Part shown: positions 49,201 to 61,600 of the stretch, in pieces
Layout: each line of letters opens with the position of its first letter
How positions within the stretch are numbered: position 1 is the first letter of the stretch
Assembly: GCA_037893245.1 (NCBI GenBank)
Contig: JBAIAA010000538.1
Location: forward strand, 558,001-622,000
Source of the DNA: Crossaster papposus
Taxonomy: Eukaryota; Echinodermata; Asteroidea; Velatida; Solasteridae
Reading direction: 5' to 3'
DNA length: 64,000 bases
Made by a program: the position numbers and the translations under genes
The notes under the pieces: generated by a model
Databases searched by the model: none
Seen by the model: the letters and a program-made list of their open reading frames with translations, nothing else
What the model was told of the DNA's origin: nothing

Positions 49201-52200
49201 ATTTGAAACGCGTGTGTTAACGTTAACATTTTCAGAAAATCGAAATAAAATACTAACAAAGCATGCCCCGGGTCAAATTGCTAATTTTGCCATTCCTGGA
49301 GGCCCCCCTCTATCTCCTAACACCCAGCCCCTTCCCGGGGCATGCTTTCCTTCATGCCCTTATTTGTGGGCGGGGATTGTGTGCACAAACCTATGGCGAA
49401 TTTGAAACGCGTGTGTTAACGTTAACATTTTCAGAAAATCAAAATAAAATACTAACAAAGCATGCCCCGGGTCAAATTGCTAATTTTGCCATTCCTGGAG
49501 GCCCCCCTCTATCTCCTAACACCCAGCCCCTTCCCGGGGCATGCTTTCCTTCATGCCCTTATTTGTGGGCGGGGATTGTGTGCACAAACCTATGGCGAAT
49601 TTGAAACGCGTGTGTTAACGTTAACATTTTCAGAAAATCGAAATAAAATACTAACAAAGCATGCCCCGGGTCAAATTGCTAATTTTGCCATTCCTGGAGG
49701 CCCCCTTCTATCTCCTAACACCCAGCCCCTTCCCGGGGCATGCTTTCCTTCATGCCCTTATTTGTGGGCGGGGATTGTGTGCACAAACCTATGGCGAATT
49801 TGAAACGCGTGTGTTAACGTTACAATTTTCAGAAAATCGAAATAAAATACTAACAAAGCATGCCCCGGGACAAATTGCAAATTTTGCCATTCCTGGAGGC
49901 CCCCCTCTATCTCGTAACACCCAGCCCCTTCCCGGGGCAGTCTTTCCTTCATGCCCTTATTTGTGGGCGGGGATTGTGTGCACAAACATATGGCGAATTT
50001 GAAACGCGTGTGTTAACGTTAAAATTTTCAGAAAATCGAAATAAAATACTAACAAAGCATGCCCCGAGTAAAATTGCTAATTTTGCCATTCCTGGAGGTC
50101 CCCCTCTATCTCCTAACACCCAGCCCCTTCCCGGGGCATGCTTTCCTTCATGCCCTTATTTGTGGGCGGGGATTGTGTGCACAAACCTATGGCGAATTTG
50201 AAACGCGTGTGTTAACGTTAACATTTTCAGAAAATCGAAATAAAATACTAACAAAGCATGCCCCGGGTCAAATTGCTAATTTTGCCATTCCTGGAGGCCC
50301 CCCTCTATCTCCTAACACCCAGCCCCTTCCCGGGGCATGCTTTCCTTCATGCCCTTATTTGTGGGCGGGGATTGTGTGCACAAACCTATGGCGAATTTGA
50401 AACGCGTGTGTTAACGTTAACATTTTCAGAAAATCGAAATAAAATACTAACAAAGCATGCCCCGGGTCAAATTGCTAATTTTGCCATTCCTGGAGGCCCC
50501 CCTCTATCTCCTAACACCCAGCCCCTTCCCGGGGCATGCTTTCCTTCATGCCCTTATTTGTGGGCGGGGATTGTGTGCACAAACCTATGGCGAATTTGAA
50601 ACGCGTGTGTTAACGTTAACATTTTCAGAAAATCGAAATAAAATACTAACAAAGCATGCCCCGGGTCAAATTGCTAATTTTGCCATTCCTGGAGGCCCCC
50701 CTCTATCTCCTAACACCCAGCCCCTTCCCGGGGCATGCTTTCCTTCATGCCCTTATTTGTGGGCGGGGATTGTGTGCACAAACCTATGGCGAATTTGAAA
50801 CGCGTGTGTTAACGTTAAAATTTTCAGAAAATCGAAATAAAATACTAACAAAGCATGCCCCGGGTCAAATTGCTAATTTTGCCATTCCTGGAGGCCCCCC
50901 TCTATCTCCTAACACCCAGCCCCTTCCCGGGGCATGCTTTCCTTCATGCCCTTATTTGTGGGCGGGGATTGTGTGCACAAACCTATGGCGAATTTGAAAC
51001 GCGTGTGTTAACGTTAACATTTTCAGAAAATCGAAATAAAATACTAACAAAGCATGCCCCGGGTCAAATTGCTAATTTTGCCATTCCTGGAGGCCCCCCT
51101 CTATCTCCTAACACCCATTCCCTTCCCGGGGCATGCTTTCCTTCATGCCCTTATTTGTGGGCGGGGATTGTGTGCACAAACCTATGGCGAATTTGAAACG
51201 CGTGTGTTAACGTTAACATTTTCAGAAAATCGAAATAAAATACTAACAAAGCATGCCCCGGTTCAAATTGCTAATTTTGCCATTCCTGGAGGCCCCCCTC
51301 TATCTCCTAACACCCAGCCCCTTCCCGGGGCATGCTTTCCTTCATGCCCTTATTTGTGGGCGGGGATTGTGTGCACAAACCTATGGCGAATTTGAAACGC
51401 GTGTGTTAACGTTAACATTTTCAGAAAATCGAAATAAAATACTAACAAAGCATGCCCCGGGTCAAATTGCTAATGTTGCCATTCCTGGAGGCCCCCCTCT
51501 ATCTCCTAACACCCAGCCCCTTCCCGGGGCATGCTTTCCTTCATGCCCTTATTTGTGGGCGGGGATTGTGTGCACAAACCTATGGCGAATTTGAAACGCG
51601 TGTGTTAACGTTAACATTTTCAGAAAATCGAAATAAAATACTAACAAAGCATGCCCCGGGTCAAATTGCTAATTTTGCCATTCCTGGAGGCCCCCCTCTA
51701 TCTCCTAACACCCAGCCCCTTCCCGGGGCATGCTTTCCTTCATGCCCTTATTTGTGGGCGGGGATTGTGTGCACAAACCTATGGCGAATTTGAAACGCGT
51801 GTGTTAACGTTAACATTTTCAGAAAATCAAAATAAAATACTAACAAAGCATGCCCCGGGTCAAATTGCTAATTTTGCCATTCCTGGAGGCCCCCCTCTAT
51901 CTCCTAACACCCAGCCCCTTCCCGGGGCATGCTTTCCTTCATGCCCTTATTTGTGGGCGGGGATTGTGTGCACAAACCTATGGCGAATTTGAAACGCGTG
52001 TGTTAACGTTAACATTTTCAGAAAATCGAAATAAAATACTAACAAAGCATGCCCCGGGTCAAATTGCTAATTTTGCCATTCCTGGAGGCCCCCTTCTATC
52101 TCCTAACACCCAGCCCCTTCCCGGGGCATGCTTTCCTTCATGCCCTTATTTGTGGGCGGGGATTGTGTGCACAAACCTATGGCGAATTTGAAACGCGTGT

Positions 52201-54040
52201 GTTAACGTTACAATTTTCAGAAAATCGAAATAAAATACTAACAAAGCATGCCCCGGGACAAATTGCAAATTTTGCCATTCCTGGAGGCCCCCCTCTATCT
52301 CGTAACACCCAGCCCCTTCCCGGGGCATTCTTTCCTTCATGCCCTTATTTGTGGGCGGGGATTGTGTGCACAAACATATGGCGAATTTGAAACGCGTGTG
52401 TTAACGTTAACATTTTCAGAAAATCGAAATAAAATACTAACAAAGCATGCCCCGAGTAAAATAGCTAATTTTGCCATTCCTGGAGGTCCCCCTCTATCTC
52501 CTAACACCCAGCCCCTTCCCGGGGCATGCTTTCCTTCATGCCCTTATTTGTGGGCGGGGATTGTGTGCACAAACCTAGGGCGAATTTGAAACGCGTGTGT
52601 TAACGTTAAAATTTTCAGAAAATCGAAATAAAATACTAACAAAGCATGCCCCGGGTCAAATTGCTAATTTTGCCATTCCTGGAGGCCCCCCTCTATCTCC
52701 TAACACCCAGCCCCTTCCCGGGGCATGCTTTCCTTCATGCCCTTATTTGTGGGCGGGGATTGTGTGCACAAACCTATGGCGAATTTGAAACGCGTGTGTT
52801 AACGTTACAATTTTCAGAAAATCGAAATAAAATACTAACAAAGCATGCCCCGGGACAAATTGCTAATTTTGCCATTCCTGGAGGCCCCCCTCTATCTCGT
52901 AACACCCAGCCCCTTCCCGGGGCATGCTTTCCTTCATGCCCTTATTTGTGGGCGGGGATTGTGTGCACAAACCTATGGCGAATTTGAAACGCGTGTGTTA
53001 ACGTTAACATTTTCAGAAAATCGAAATAAAATACTAACAAAGCATGCCCCGGTTCAAATTGCTAATTTTGCCATTCCTGGAGGCCCCCCTCTATCTCCTA
53101 ACACCCAGCCCCTTCCCGGGGCATGCTTTCCTTCATGCCCTTATTTGTGGGCGGGGATTGTGTGCACAAACCTATGGCGAATTTGAAACGCGTGTGTTAA
53201 CGTTAACATTTTCAGAAAATCGAAATAAAATACTAACAAAGCATGCCCCGGGTCAAATTGCTAATGTTGCCATTCCTGGAGGCCCCCCTCTATCTCCTAA
53301 CACCCAGCCCCTTCCCGGGGCATGCTTTCCTTCATGCCCTTATTTGTGGGCGGGGATTGTGTGCACAAACCTATGGCGAATTTGAAACGCGTGTGTTAAC
53401 GTTAACATTTTCAGAAAATCGAAATAAAATACTAACAAAGCATGCCCCGGGTCAAATTGCTAATTTGGCCATTCCTGGAGGCCCCCCTCTATCTCCTAAC
53501 ACCCAGCCCCTTCCCGGGGCATGCTTTCCTTCATGCCCTTATTTGTGGGCGGGGATTGTGTGCACAAACCTATGGCGAATTTGAAACGCGTGTGTTAACG
53601 TTAACATTTTCAGAAAATCAAAATAAAATACTAACAAAGCATGCCCCGGGTCAAATTGCTAATTTTGCCATTCCTGGAGGCCCCCCTCTATCTCCTAACA
53701 CCCAGCCCCTTCCCGGGGCATGCTTTCCTTCATGCCCTTATTTGTGGGCGGGGATTGTGTGCCCAAACCTATGGCGAATTTGAAACGCGTGTGTTAACGT
53801 TAACATTTTCAGAAAATCGAAATAAAATACTAACAAAGCATGCCCCGGGTCAAATTGCTAATTTTGCCATTCCTGGAGGCCCCCTTCTATCTCCTAACAC
53901 CCAGCCCCTTCCCGGGGCATGCTTTCCTTCATGCCCTTATTTGTGGGCGGGGATTGTGTGCACAAACCTATGGCGAATTTGAAACGCGTGTGTTAACGTT
54001 ACAATTTTCAGAAAATCGAAATAAAATACTAACAAAGCAT
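46079..54040. repeat. 199-bp array, 21-mer duplication with nested 9-mer
   Basis: Marked monomers repeat with an offset of exactly 4179 bp (46875/51054, 47273/51452, 48069/52248, 48866/53045 and others), that is 21 monomers. Inside, a 9-monomer sub-block (1791 bp; 47074/48865, 47273/49064) is also repeated. Confidence 0.85.
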
Positions 54041-54436
54041 GCCCCGAGTAAAATTGCTAATTTTGCCATTCCTGGAGGTCCCCCTCTATCTCCTAACACC
54101 CAGCCCCTTCCCGGGGCATGCTTTCCTTCATGCCCTTATTTGTGGGCGGGGATTGTGTGCACAAACCTAGGGCGAATTTGAAACGCGTGTGTTAACGTTA
54201 AAATTTTCAGAAAATCGAAATAAAATACTAACAAAGCATGCCCCGAGTAAAATTGCTAATTTTGCCATTCCTGGAGGTCCCCCTCTATCTCCTAACACCC
54301 AGCCCCTTCCCGGGGCATGCTTTCCTTCATGCCCTTATTTGTGGGCGGGGATTGTGTGCACAAACCTAGGGCGAATTTGAAACGCGTGTGTTAACGTTAA
54401 AATTTTCAGAAAATCGAAATAAAATACTAACAAAGC

Positions 54437-57400
54437 ATGCCCCGGGTCAAATTGCTAATTTTGCCATTCCTGGAGGCCCCCCTCTATCTCCTAACACCCA
54501 GCCCCTTCCCGGGGCATGCTTTCCTTCATGCCCTTATTTGTGGGCGGGGATTGTGTGCACAAACCTATGGCGAATTTGAAACGCGTGTGTTAACGTTACA
54601 ATTTTCAGAAAATCGAAATAAAATACTAACAAAGCATGCCCCGGGACAAATTGCTAATTTTGCCATTCCTGGAGGCCCCCCTCTATCTCGTAACACCCAG
54701 CCCCTTCCCGGGGCATGCTTTCCTTCATGCCCTTATTTGTGGGCGGGGATTGTGTGCACAAACATATGGCGAATTTGAAACGCGTGTGTTAACGTTAAAA
54801 TTTTCAGAAAATTGAAATAAAATACTAACAAAGCATGCCCCGGGTCAAATTGCTAATTTTGCCATTCCTGGAGGCCCCCCTCTATCTCCTAACACCCAGC
54901 CCCTTCCCGGGGCATGCTTTCCTTCATGCCCTTATTTGTGGGCGGGGATTGTGTGCACAAACCTATGGCGAATTTGAAACGAGTGTGTTAACGTTAAAAT
55001 TGTCAGAAAATCGAAATAAAATACTAACAAAGCATGCCCCGGGTCAAATTGCTAATTTTGCCATTCCTGGAGGCCCCTCTCTATCTCCTAACACCCAGCC
55101 CCTTCCCGGGGCATGCTTTCCTTCATGCCCTTATTTGTGGGCGGGGATTGTGTGCACAAACCTATGGCGAATTTGAAACGCGTGTGTTAACGTTAAAGTT
55201 TTCAGAAAATCGAAATAAAATACTAACAAAGCATGCCCCGGGTCAAATTGCTAATGTTGCCATTCCTGGAGGCCCCCCTCTATCTCCTAACACCCAGCCC
55301 CTTCCCGGGGCATGCTTTCCTTCATGCCCTTATTTGTGGGCGGGGATTACGTGCACACACATATGGCGAATTTGAAACGCGTGTGTTAACGTTACAATTT
55401 TCAGAAAATCGAAATAAAATACTAACAAAGCATGCCCCGGGTCAAATTGCTAATTTTGCCATTCCTGGAGGCCCCCCTCTATCTCCTAACACCCAGCCCC
55501 TTCCCGGGGCATGCTTTCCTTCATGCCCTTATTTGTGGGCGGGGATTGTGTGCACAAACCTATGGCGAATTTGAAACGCGTGTGTTAACGTTAAAATTTT
55601 CAGAAAATCGAAATAAAATACTAACAAAGCATGCCCCGGGTCAAATTGCTAATTTTGCCATTCCTGGAGGCCCCCCTCTATCTCCTAACACCCAGCCCCT
55701 TCTCGGGGCATGCTTTCCTTCATGCCCTTATTTGTGGGCGGGGATTGTGTGCACAAACCTATGGCGAATTTGAAACGCGTGTGTTAACGTTAACATTTTC
55801 AGAAAATCGAAATAAAATACTAACAAAGCATGCCCCGGGTCAAATTGCTAATTTTGCCATTCCTGGAGGCCCCCCTCTATCTCCTAACACCCAGCCCCTT
55901 CCCGGGGCATGCTTTTCTTCATGCCCTTATTTGTGGGCGGGGATTGTGTGCACAAACCTATGGCGAATTTGAAACGCGTGTGTTAACGTTAAAATTTTCA
56001 GAAAATCGAAATAAAATACTAACAAAGCATGCCCCGGGTCAAATTGCTAATGTTGCCATTCCTGGAGGCCCCCCTCTATCTCCTAACACCCAGCCCCTTC
56101 CCGGGGCATGCTTTCCTTCATGCCCTTATTTGTGGGCGGGGATTGTGTGCACAAACATATGGCGAATTTGAAACGCGTGTGTTAACGTTAAAATTTTCAG
56201 AAAATCGAAATAAAATACTAACAAAGCATGCCCCGGGTCAAATTGCTAATTTTGCCATTCCTGGAGGCCCCTCTCTATCTCCTAACACCCAGCCCCTTCC
56301 CGGGGCATGCTTTCCTTCATGCCCTTATTTGTGGGCGGGGATTGTGTGCACAAACCTATGGCGAATTTGAAACGCGTGTGTTAACGTTAAAATTTTCAGA
56401 AAATCGAAATAAAATACTAACAAAGCATGCCCCGGGTCAAATTGCTAATTTTGCCATTCCTGGAGGCCCCCTCTATCTCCTAACACCCAGCCCCTTCCCG
56501 GGGCATGCTTTCCTTCATGCCCTTATTTGTGGGCGGGGATTGTGTGCACAAACCTATGGCGAATTTGAAACGCGTGTGTTAACGTTACAATTTTCAGAAA
56601 ATCGAAATAAAATACTAACAAAGCATGCCCCGGGACAAATTGCTAATTTTGCCATTCCTGGAGGCCCCCCTCTATCTCGTAACACCCAGCCCCTTCCCGG
56701 GGCATGCTTTCCTTCATGCCCTTATTTGTGGGCGGGGATTGTGTGCACAAACATATGGCGAATTTGAAACGCGTGTGTTAACGTTAAAATTTTCAGAAAA
56801 TTGAAATAAAATACTAACAAAGCATGCCCCGGGTCAAATTGCTAATTTTGCCATTCCTGGAGGCCCCCCTCTATCTCCTAACACCCAGCCCCTTCCCGGG
56901 GCATGCTTTCCTTCATGCCCTTATTTGTGGGCGGGGATTGTGTGCACAAACCTATGGCGAATTTGAAACGAGTGTGTTAACGTTAAAATTGTCAGAAAAT
57001 CGAAATAAAATACTAACAAAGCATGCCCCGGGTCAAATTGCTAATTTTGCCATTCCTGGAGGCCCCTCTCTATCTCCTAACACCCAGCCCCTTCCCGGGG
57101 CATGCTTTCCTTCATGCCCTTATTTGTGGGCGGGGATTGTGTGCACAAACCTATGGCGAATTTGAAACGCGTGTGTTAACGTTAAAGTTTTCAGAAAATC
57201 GAAATAAAATACTAACAAAGCATGCCCCGGGTCAAATTGCTAATTTTGCCATTCCTGGAGGCCCCCCTCTATCTCCTAACACCCAGCCCCTTCCCGGGGC
57301 ATGCTTTCCTTCATGCCCTTATTTGTGGGCGGGGATTATGTGCACACACATATGGCGAATTTGAAACGCGTGTGTTAACGTTACAATTTTCAGAAAATCG

Positions 57401-58430
57401 AAATAAAATACTAACAAAGCATGCCCCGGGTCAAATTGCTAATTTTGCCATTCCTGGAGGCCCCCCTCTATCTCCTAACACCCAGCCCCTTCCCGGGGCA
57501 TGCTTTCCTTCATGCCCTTATTTGTGGGCGGGGATTGTGTGCACAAACCTATGGCGAATTTGAAACGCGTGTGTTAACGTTAAAATTTTCAGAAAATCGA
57601 AATAAAATACTAACAAAGCATGCCCCGGGTCAAATTGCTAATTTTGCCATTCCTGGAGGCCCCCCTCTATCTCCTAACACCCAGCCCCTTCTCGGGGCAT
57701 GCTTTCCTTCATGCCCTTATTTGTGGGCGGGGATTGTGTGCACAAACCTATGGCGAATTTGAAACGCGTGTGTTAACGTTAACATTTTCAGAAAATCGAA
57801 ATAAAATACTAACAAAGCATGCCCCGGGTCAAATTGCTAATTTTGCCATTCCTGGAGGCCCCCCTCTATCTCCTAACACCCAGCCCCTTCCCGGGGCATG
57901 CTTTTCTTCATGCCCTTATTTGTGGGCGGGGATTGTGTGCACAAACCTATGGCGAATTTGAAACGCGTGTGTTAACGTTAAAATTTTCAGAAAATCGAAA
58001 TAAAATACTAACAAAGCATGCCCCGGGTCAAATTGCTAATGTTGCCATTCCTGGAGGCCCCCCTCTATCTCCTAACACCCAGCCCCTTCCCGGGGCATGC
58101 TTTCCTTCATGCCCTTATTTGTGGGCGGGGATTGTGTGCACAAACATATGGCGAATTTGAAACGCGTGTGTTAACGTTAAAATTTTCAGAAAATCGAAAT
58201 AAAATACTAACAAAGCATGCCCCGGGTCAAATTGCTAATTTTGCCATTCCTGGAGGCCCCTCTCTATCTCCTAACACCCAGCCCCTTCCCGGGGCATGCT
58301 TTCCTTCATGCCCTTATTTGTGGGCGGGGATTGTGTGCACAAACCTATGGCGAATTTGAAACGCGTGTGTTAACGTTAAAATTTTCAGAAAATCGAAATA
58401 AAATACTAACAAAGCATGCCCCGGGTCAAA
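54437..58430. repeat. 199-bp array, 10-mer higher-order block (two copies)
   Basis: Ten marked monomers repeat with an offset of 1989 bp (54835/56824, 55631/57620, 56228/58217). The offset is one base short of 1990 because one monomer per copy lost a C in the poly-C run (near 56467 and 58456). That loss also fuses neighbouring frames into 179-codon open frames at 56228-56767 and 58217-58756. Confidence 0.85.
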
Positions 58431-58613
58431 TTGCTAATTTTGCCATTCCTGGAGGCCCCCTCTATCTCCTAACACCCAGCCCCTTCCCGGGGCATGCTTT
58501 CCTTCATGCCCTTATTTGTGGGCGGGGATTGTGTGCACAAACCTATGGCGAATTTGAAACGCGTGTGTTAACGTTAACATTTTCAGAAAATCGAAATAAA
58601 ATACTAACAAAGC

Positions 58614-61600
58614 ATGTCCCGGGTCAAATTGCTAATTGTGCCATTCCTGGAGGCCCCCCTCTATCTCCTAACACCCAGCCCCTTCCCGGGGCATGCTTTC
58701 CTTCATGCCCTTATTTGTGGGCGGGGATTGTGTGCACAAACCTATGGCGCATTTGAAACGCGTGTGTTAACGTTAACATTTTCAGAAAATCGAAATAAAA
58801 TACTAACAAAGCATGCCCCGGGTCAAATTGCTAATTTTGCCATTCCTGGAGGCCCCCCTCTATCTCCTAACACCCAGCCCCTTCCCGGGGCATGCTTTCC
58901 TTCATTCCCTTATTTGTGGGCGGGGATTGTGTGCACACACCTATGGCGAATTTGAAACGCGTGTGTTAACGTTAAAATGTTCAGAAAATCGAAAAAAAAA
59001 TACTAACAAAGCATGCCCCGGGTCAAATTGCTAATTTTGCCATTCCTGGAGGCCCCCCTCTATCTCCTAACACCCAGCCCCTTCCCGGGGCATGCTTTCC
59101 TTCAGGCCCTTATTTGTGGGCGGGGATTGTGTGCACAAACATATGGCGAATTTGAAACGCGTGTGTTAACGTTAAAATTTTCAGAAAATCGAAATAAAAT
59201 ACTAACAAAGCATGCCCCGGGTCAAATTGCTAATTTTGCCATTCCTGGAGGCCCCCCTCTATCTCCTAACACCCAGCCCCTTCCCGGGGCATGCTTTCCT
59301 TCATGCCCTTATTTGTGGGCGGGGATTGTGTGCACACACCTATGGCGAATTTGAAACGCGTGTGTTAACGTTACAATTTTCAGAAAATCGAAATAAAATA
59401 CTAACAAAGCATGCCCCGGGTCAAATTGCTAATTTTGCCATTCCTGGAGGCCCCCCTCTATCTCCTAACACCCAGCCCCTTCCCGGGGCATGCTTTCCTT
59501 CATGCCCTTATTTGTGGGCGGGGATTGTGTGCACAAACCTATGGCGAATTTGAAACGCGTGTGTTAACGTTAACATTTTCAGAAAATCGAAATAAAATAC
59601 TAACAAAGCATGCCCCGGGTCAAATTGCTAATGTTGCCATTCCTGGAGGCCCCCCTCTATCTCCTAACACCCAGCCCCTTCCCGGGGCATGCTTTCCTTC
59701 ATGCCCTTATTTGTGGGCGGGGATTGTGTGCACAAACCTATGGCGAATTTGAAACGCGTGTGTTAACGTTAAAATTTTCAGAAAATCGAAATAAAATACT
59801 AACAAAGCATGCCCCGGGTCAAATTGCTAATTTTGCCATTCCTGGAGGCCCCCCTCTATCTCCTAACACCCAGCCCCTTCTCGGGGCATGCTTTCCTTCA
59901 TGCCCTTATTTGTGGGCGGGGATTGTGTGCACAAACCTATGGCGAATTTGAAACGCGTGTGTTAACGTTAACATTTTCAGAAAATCGAAATAAAATACTA
60001 ACAAAGCATGCCCCGGGTCAAATTGCTAATTTTGCCATTCCTGGAGGCCCCCCTCTATCTCCTAACACCCAGCCCCTTCCCGGGGCATGCTTTCCTTCAT
60101 GCCCTTATTTGTGGGCGGGGATTGTGTGCACAAACCTATGGCGAATTTGAAACGCGTGTGTTAACGTTAAAATTTTCAGAAAATCGAAATAAAATACTAA
60201 CAAAGCATGCCCCGGGTCAAATTGCTAATGTTGCCATTCCTGGAGGCCCCCCTCTATCTCCTAACACCCAGCCCCTTCCCGGGGCATGCTTTCCTTCATG
60301 CCCTTATTTGTGGGCGGGGATTGTGTGCACAAACATATGGCGAATTTGAAACGCGTGTGTTAACGTTACAATTTTCAGAAAATCGAAATAAAATACTAAC
60401 AAAGCATGCCCCGGGTCAAATTGCTAATTTTGCCATTCCTGGAGGCCCCTCTCTATCTCCTAACACCCAGCCCCTTCCCGGGGCATGCTTTCCTTCATGC
60501 CCTTATTTGTGGGCGGGGATTGTGTGCACAAACCTATGGCGAATTTGAAACGCGTGTGTTAACGTTAAAATTTTCAGAAAATCGAAATAAAATACTAACA
60601 AAGCATGCCCCGGGTCAAATTGCTAATTTTGCCATTCCTGGAGGCCCCCCTCTATCTCCTAACACCCAGCCCCTTCCCGGGGCATGCTTTCCTTCATGCC
60701 CTTATTTGTGGGCGGGGATTGTGTGCACAAACCTATGGCGAATTTGAAACGCGTGTGTTAACGTTAACATTTTCAGAAAATCGAAATAAAATACTAACAA
60801 AGCATGTCCCGGGTCAAATTGCTAATTGTGCCATTCCTGGAGGCCCCCCTCTATCTCCTAACACCCAGCCCCTTCCCGGGGCATGCTTTCCTTCATGCCC
60901 TTATTTGTGGGCGGGGATTGTGTGCACAAACCTATGGCGCATTTGAAACGCGTGTGTTAACGTTAACATTTTCAGAAAATCGAAATAAAATACTAACAAA
61001 GCATGCCCCGGGTCAAATTGCTAATTTTGCCATTCCTGGAGGCCCCCCTCTATCTCCTAACACCCAGCCCCTTCCCGGGGCATGCTTTCCTTCATTCCCT
61101 TATTTGTGGGCGGGGATTGTGTGCACAAACCTATGGCGAATTTGAAACGCGTGTGTTAACGTTAACATTTTCAGAAAATCGAAATAAAATACTAACAAAG
61201 CATGCCCCGGGTCAAATTGCTAATTTTGCCATTCCTGGAGGCCCCCCTCTATCTCCTAACACCCAGCCCCTTCCCGGGGCATGCTTTCCTTCATGCCCTT
61301 ATTTGTGGGCGGGGATTGTGTGCACAAACCTATGGCGAATTTGAAACGCGTGTGTTAACGTTAAAATTTTCAGAAAATCGAAATAAAATACTAACAAAGC
61401 ATGCCCCGGGTCAAATTGCTAATTTTGCCATTCCTGGAGGCCCCCCTCTATCTCCTAACACCCAGCCCCTTCCCGGGGCATGCTTTCCTTCATGCTCTTA
61501 TTTGTGGGCGGGGATTGTGTGCACAAACCTATGGCGAATTTGAAACGCGTGTGTTAACGTTAACATTTTCAGAAAATCGAAATAAAATACTAACAAAGCA

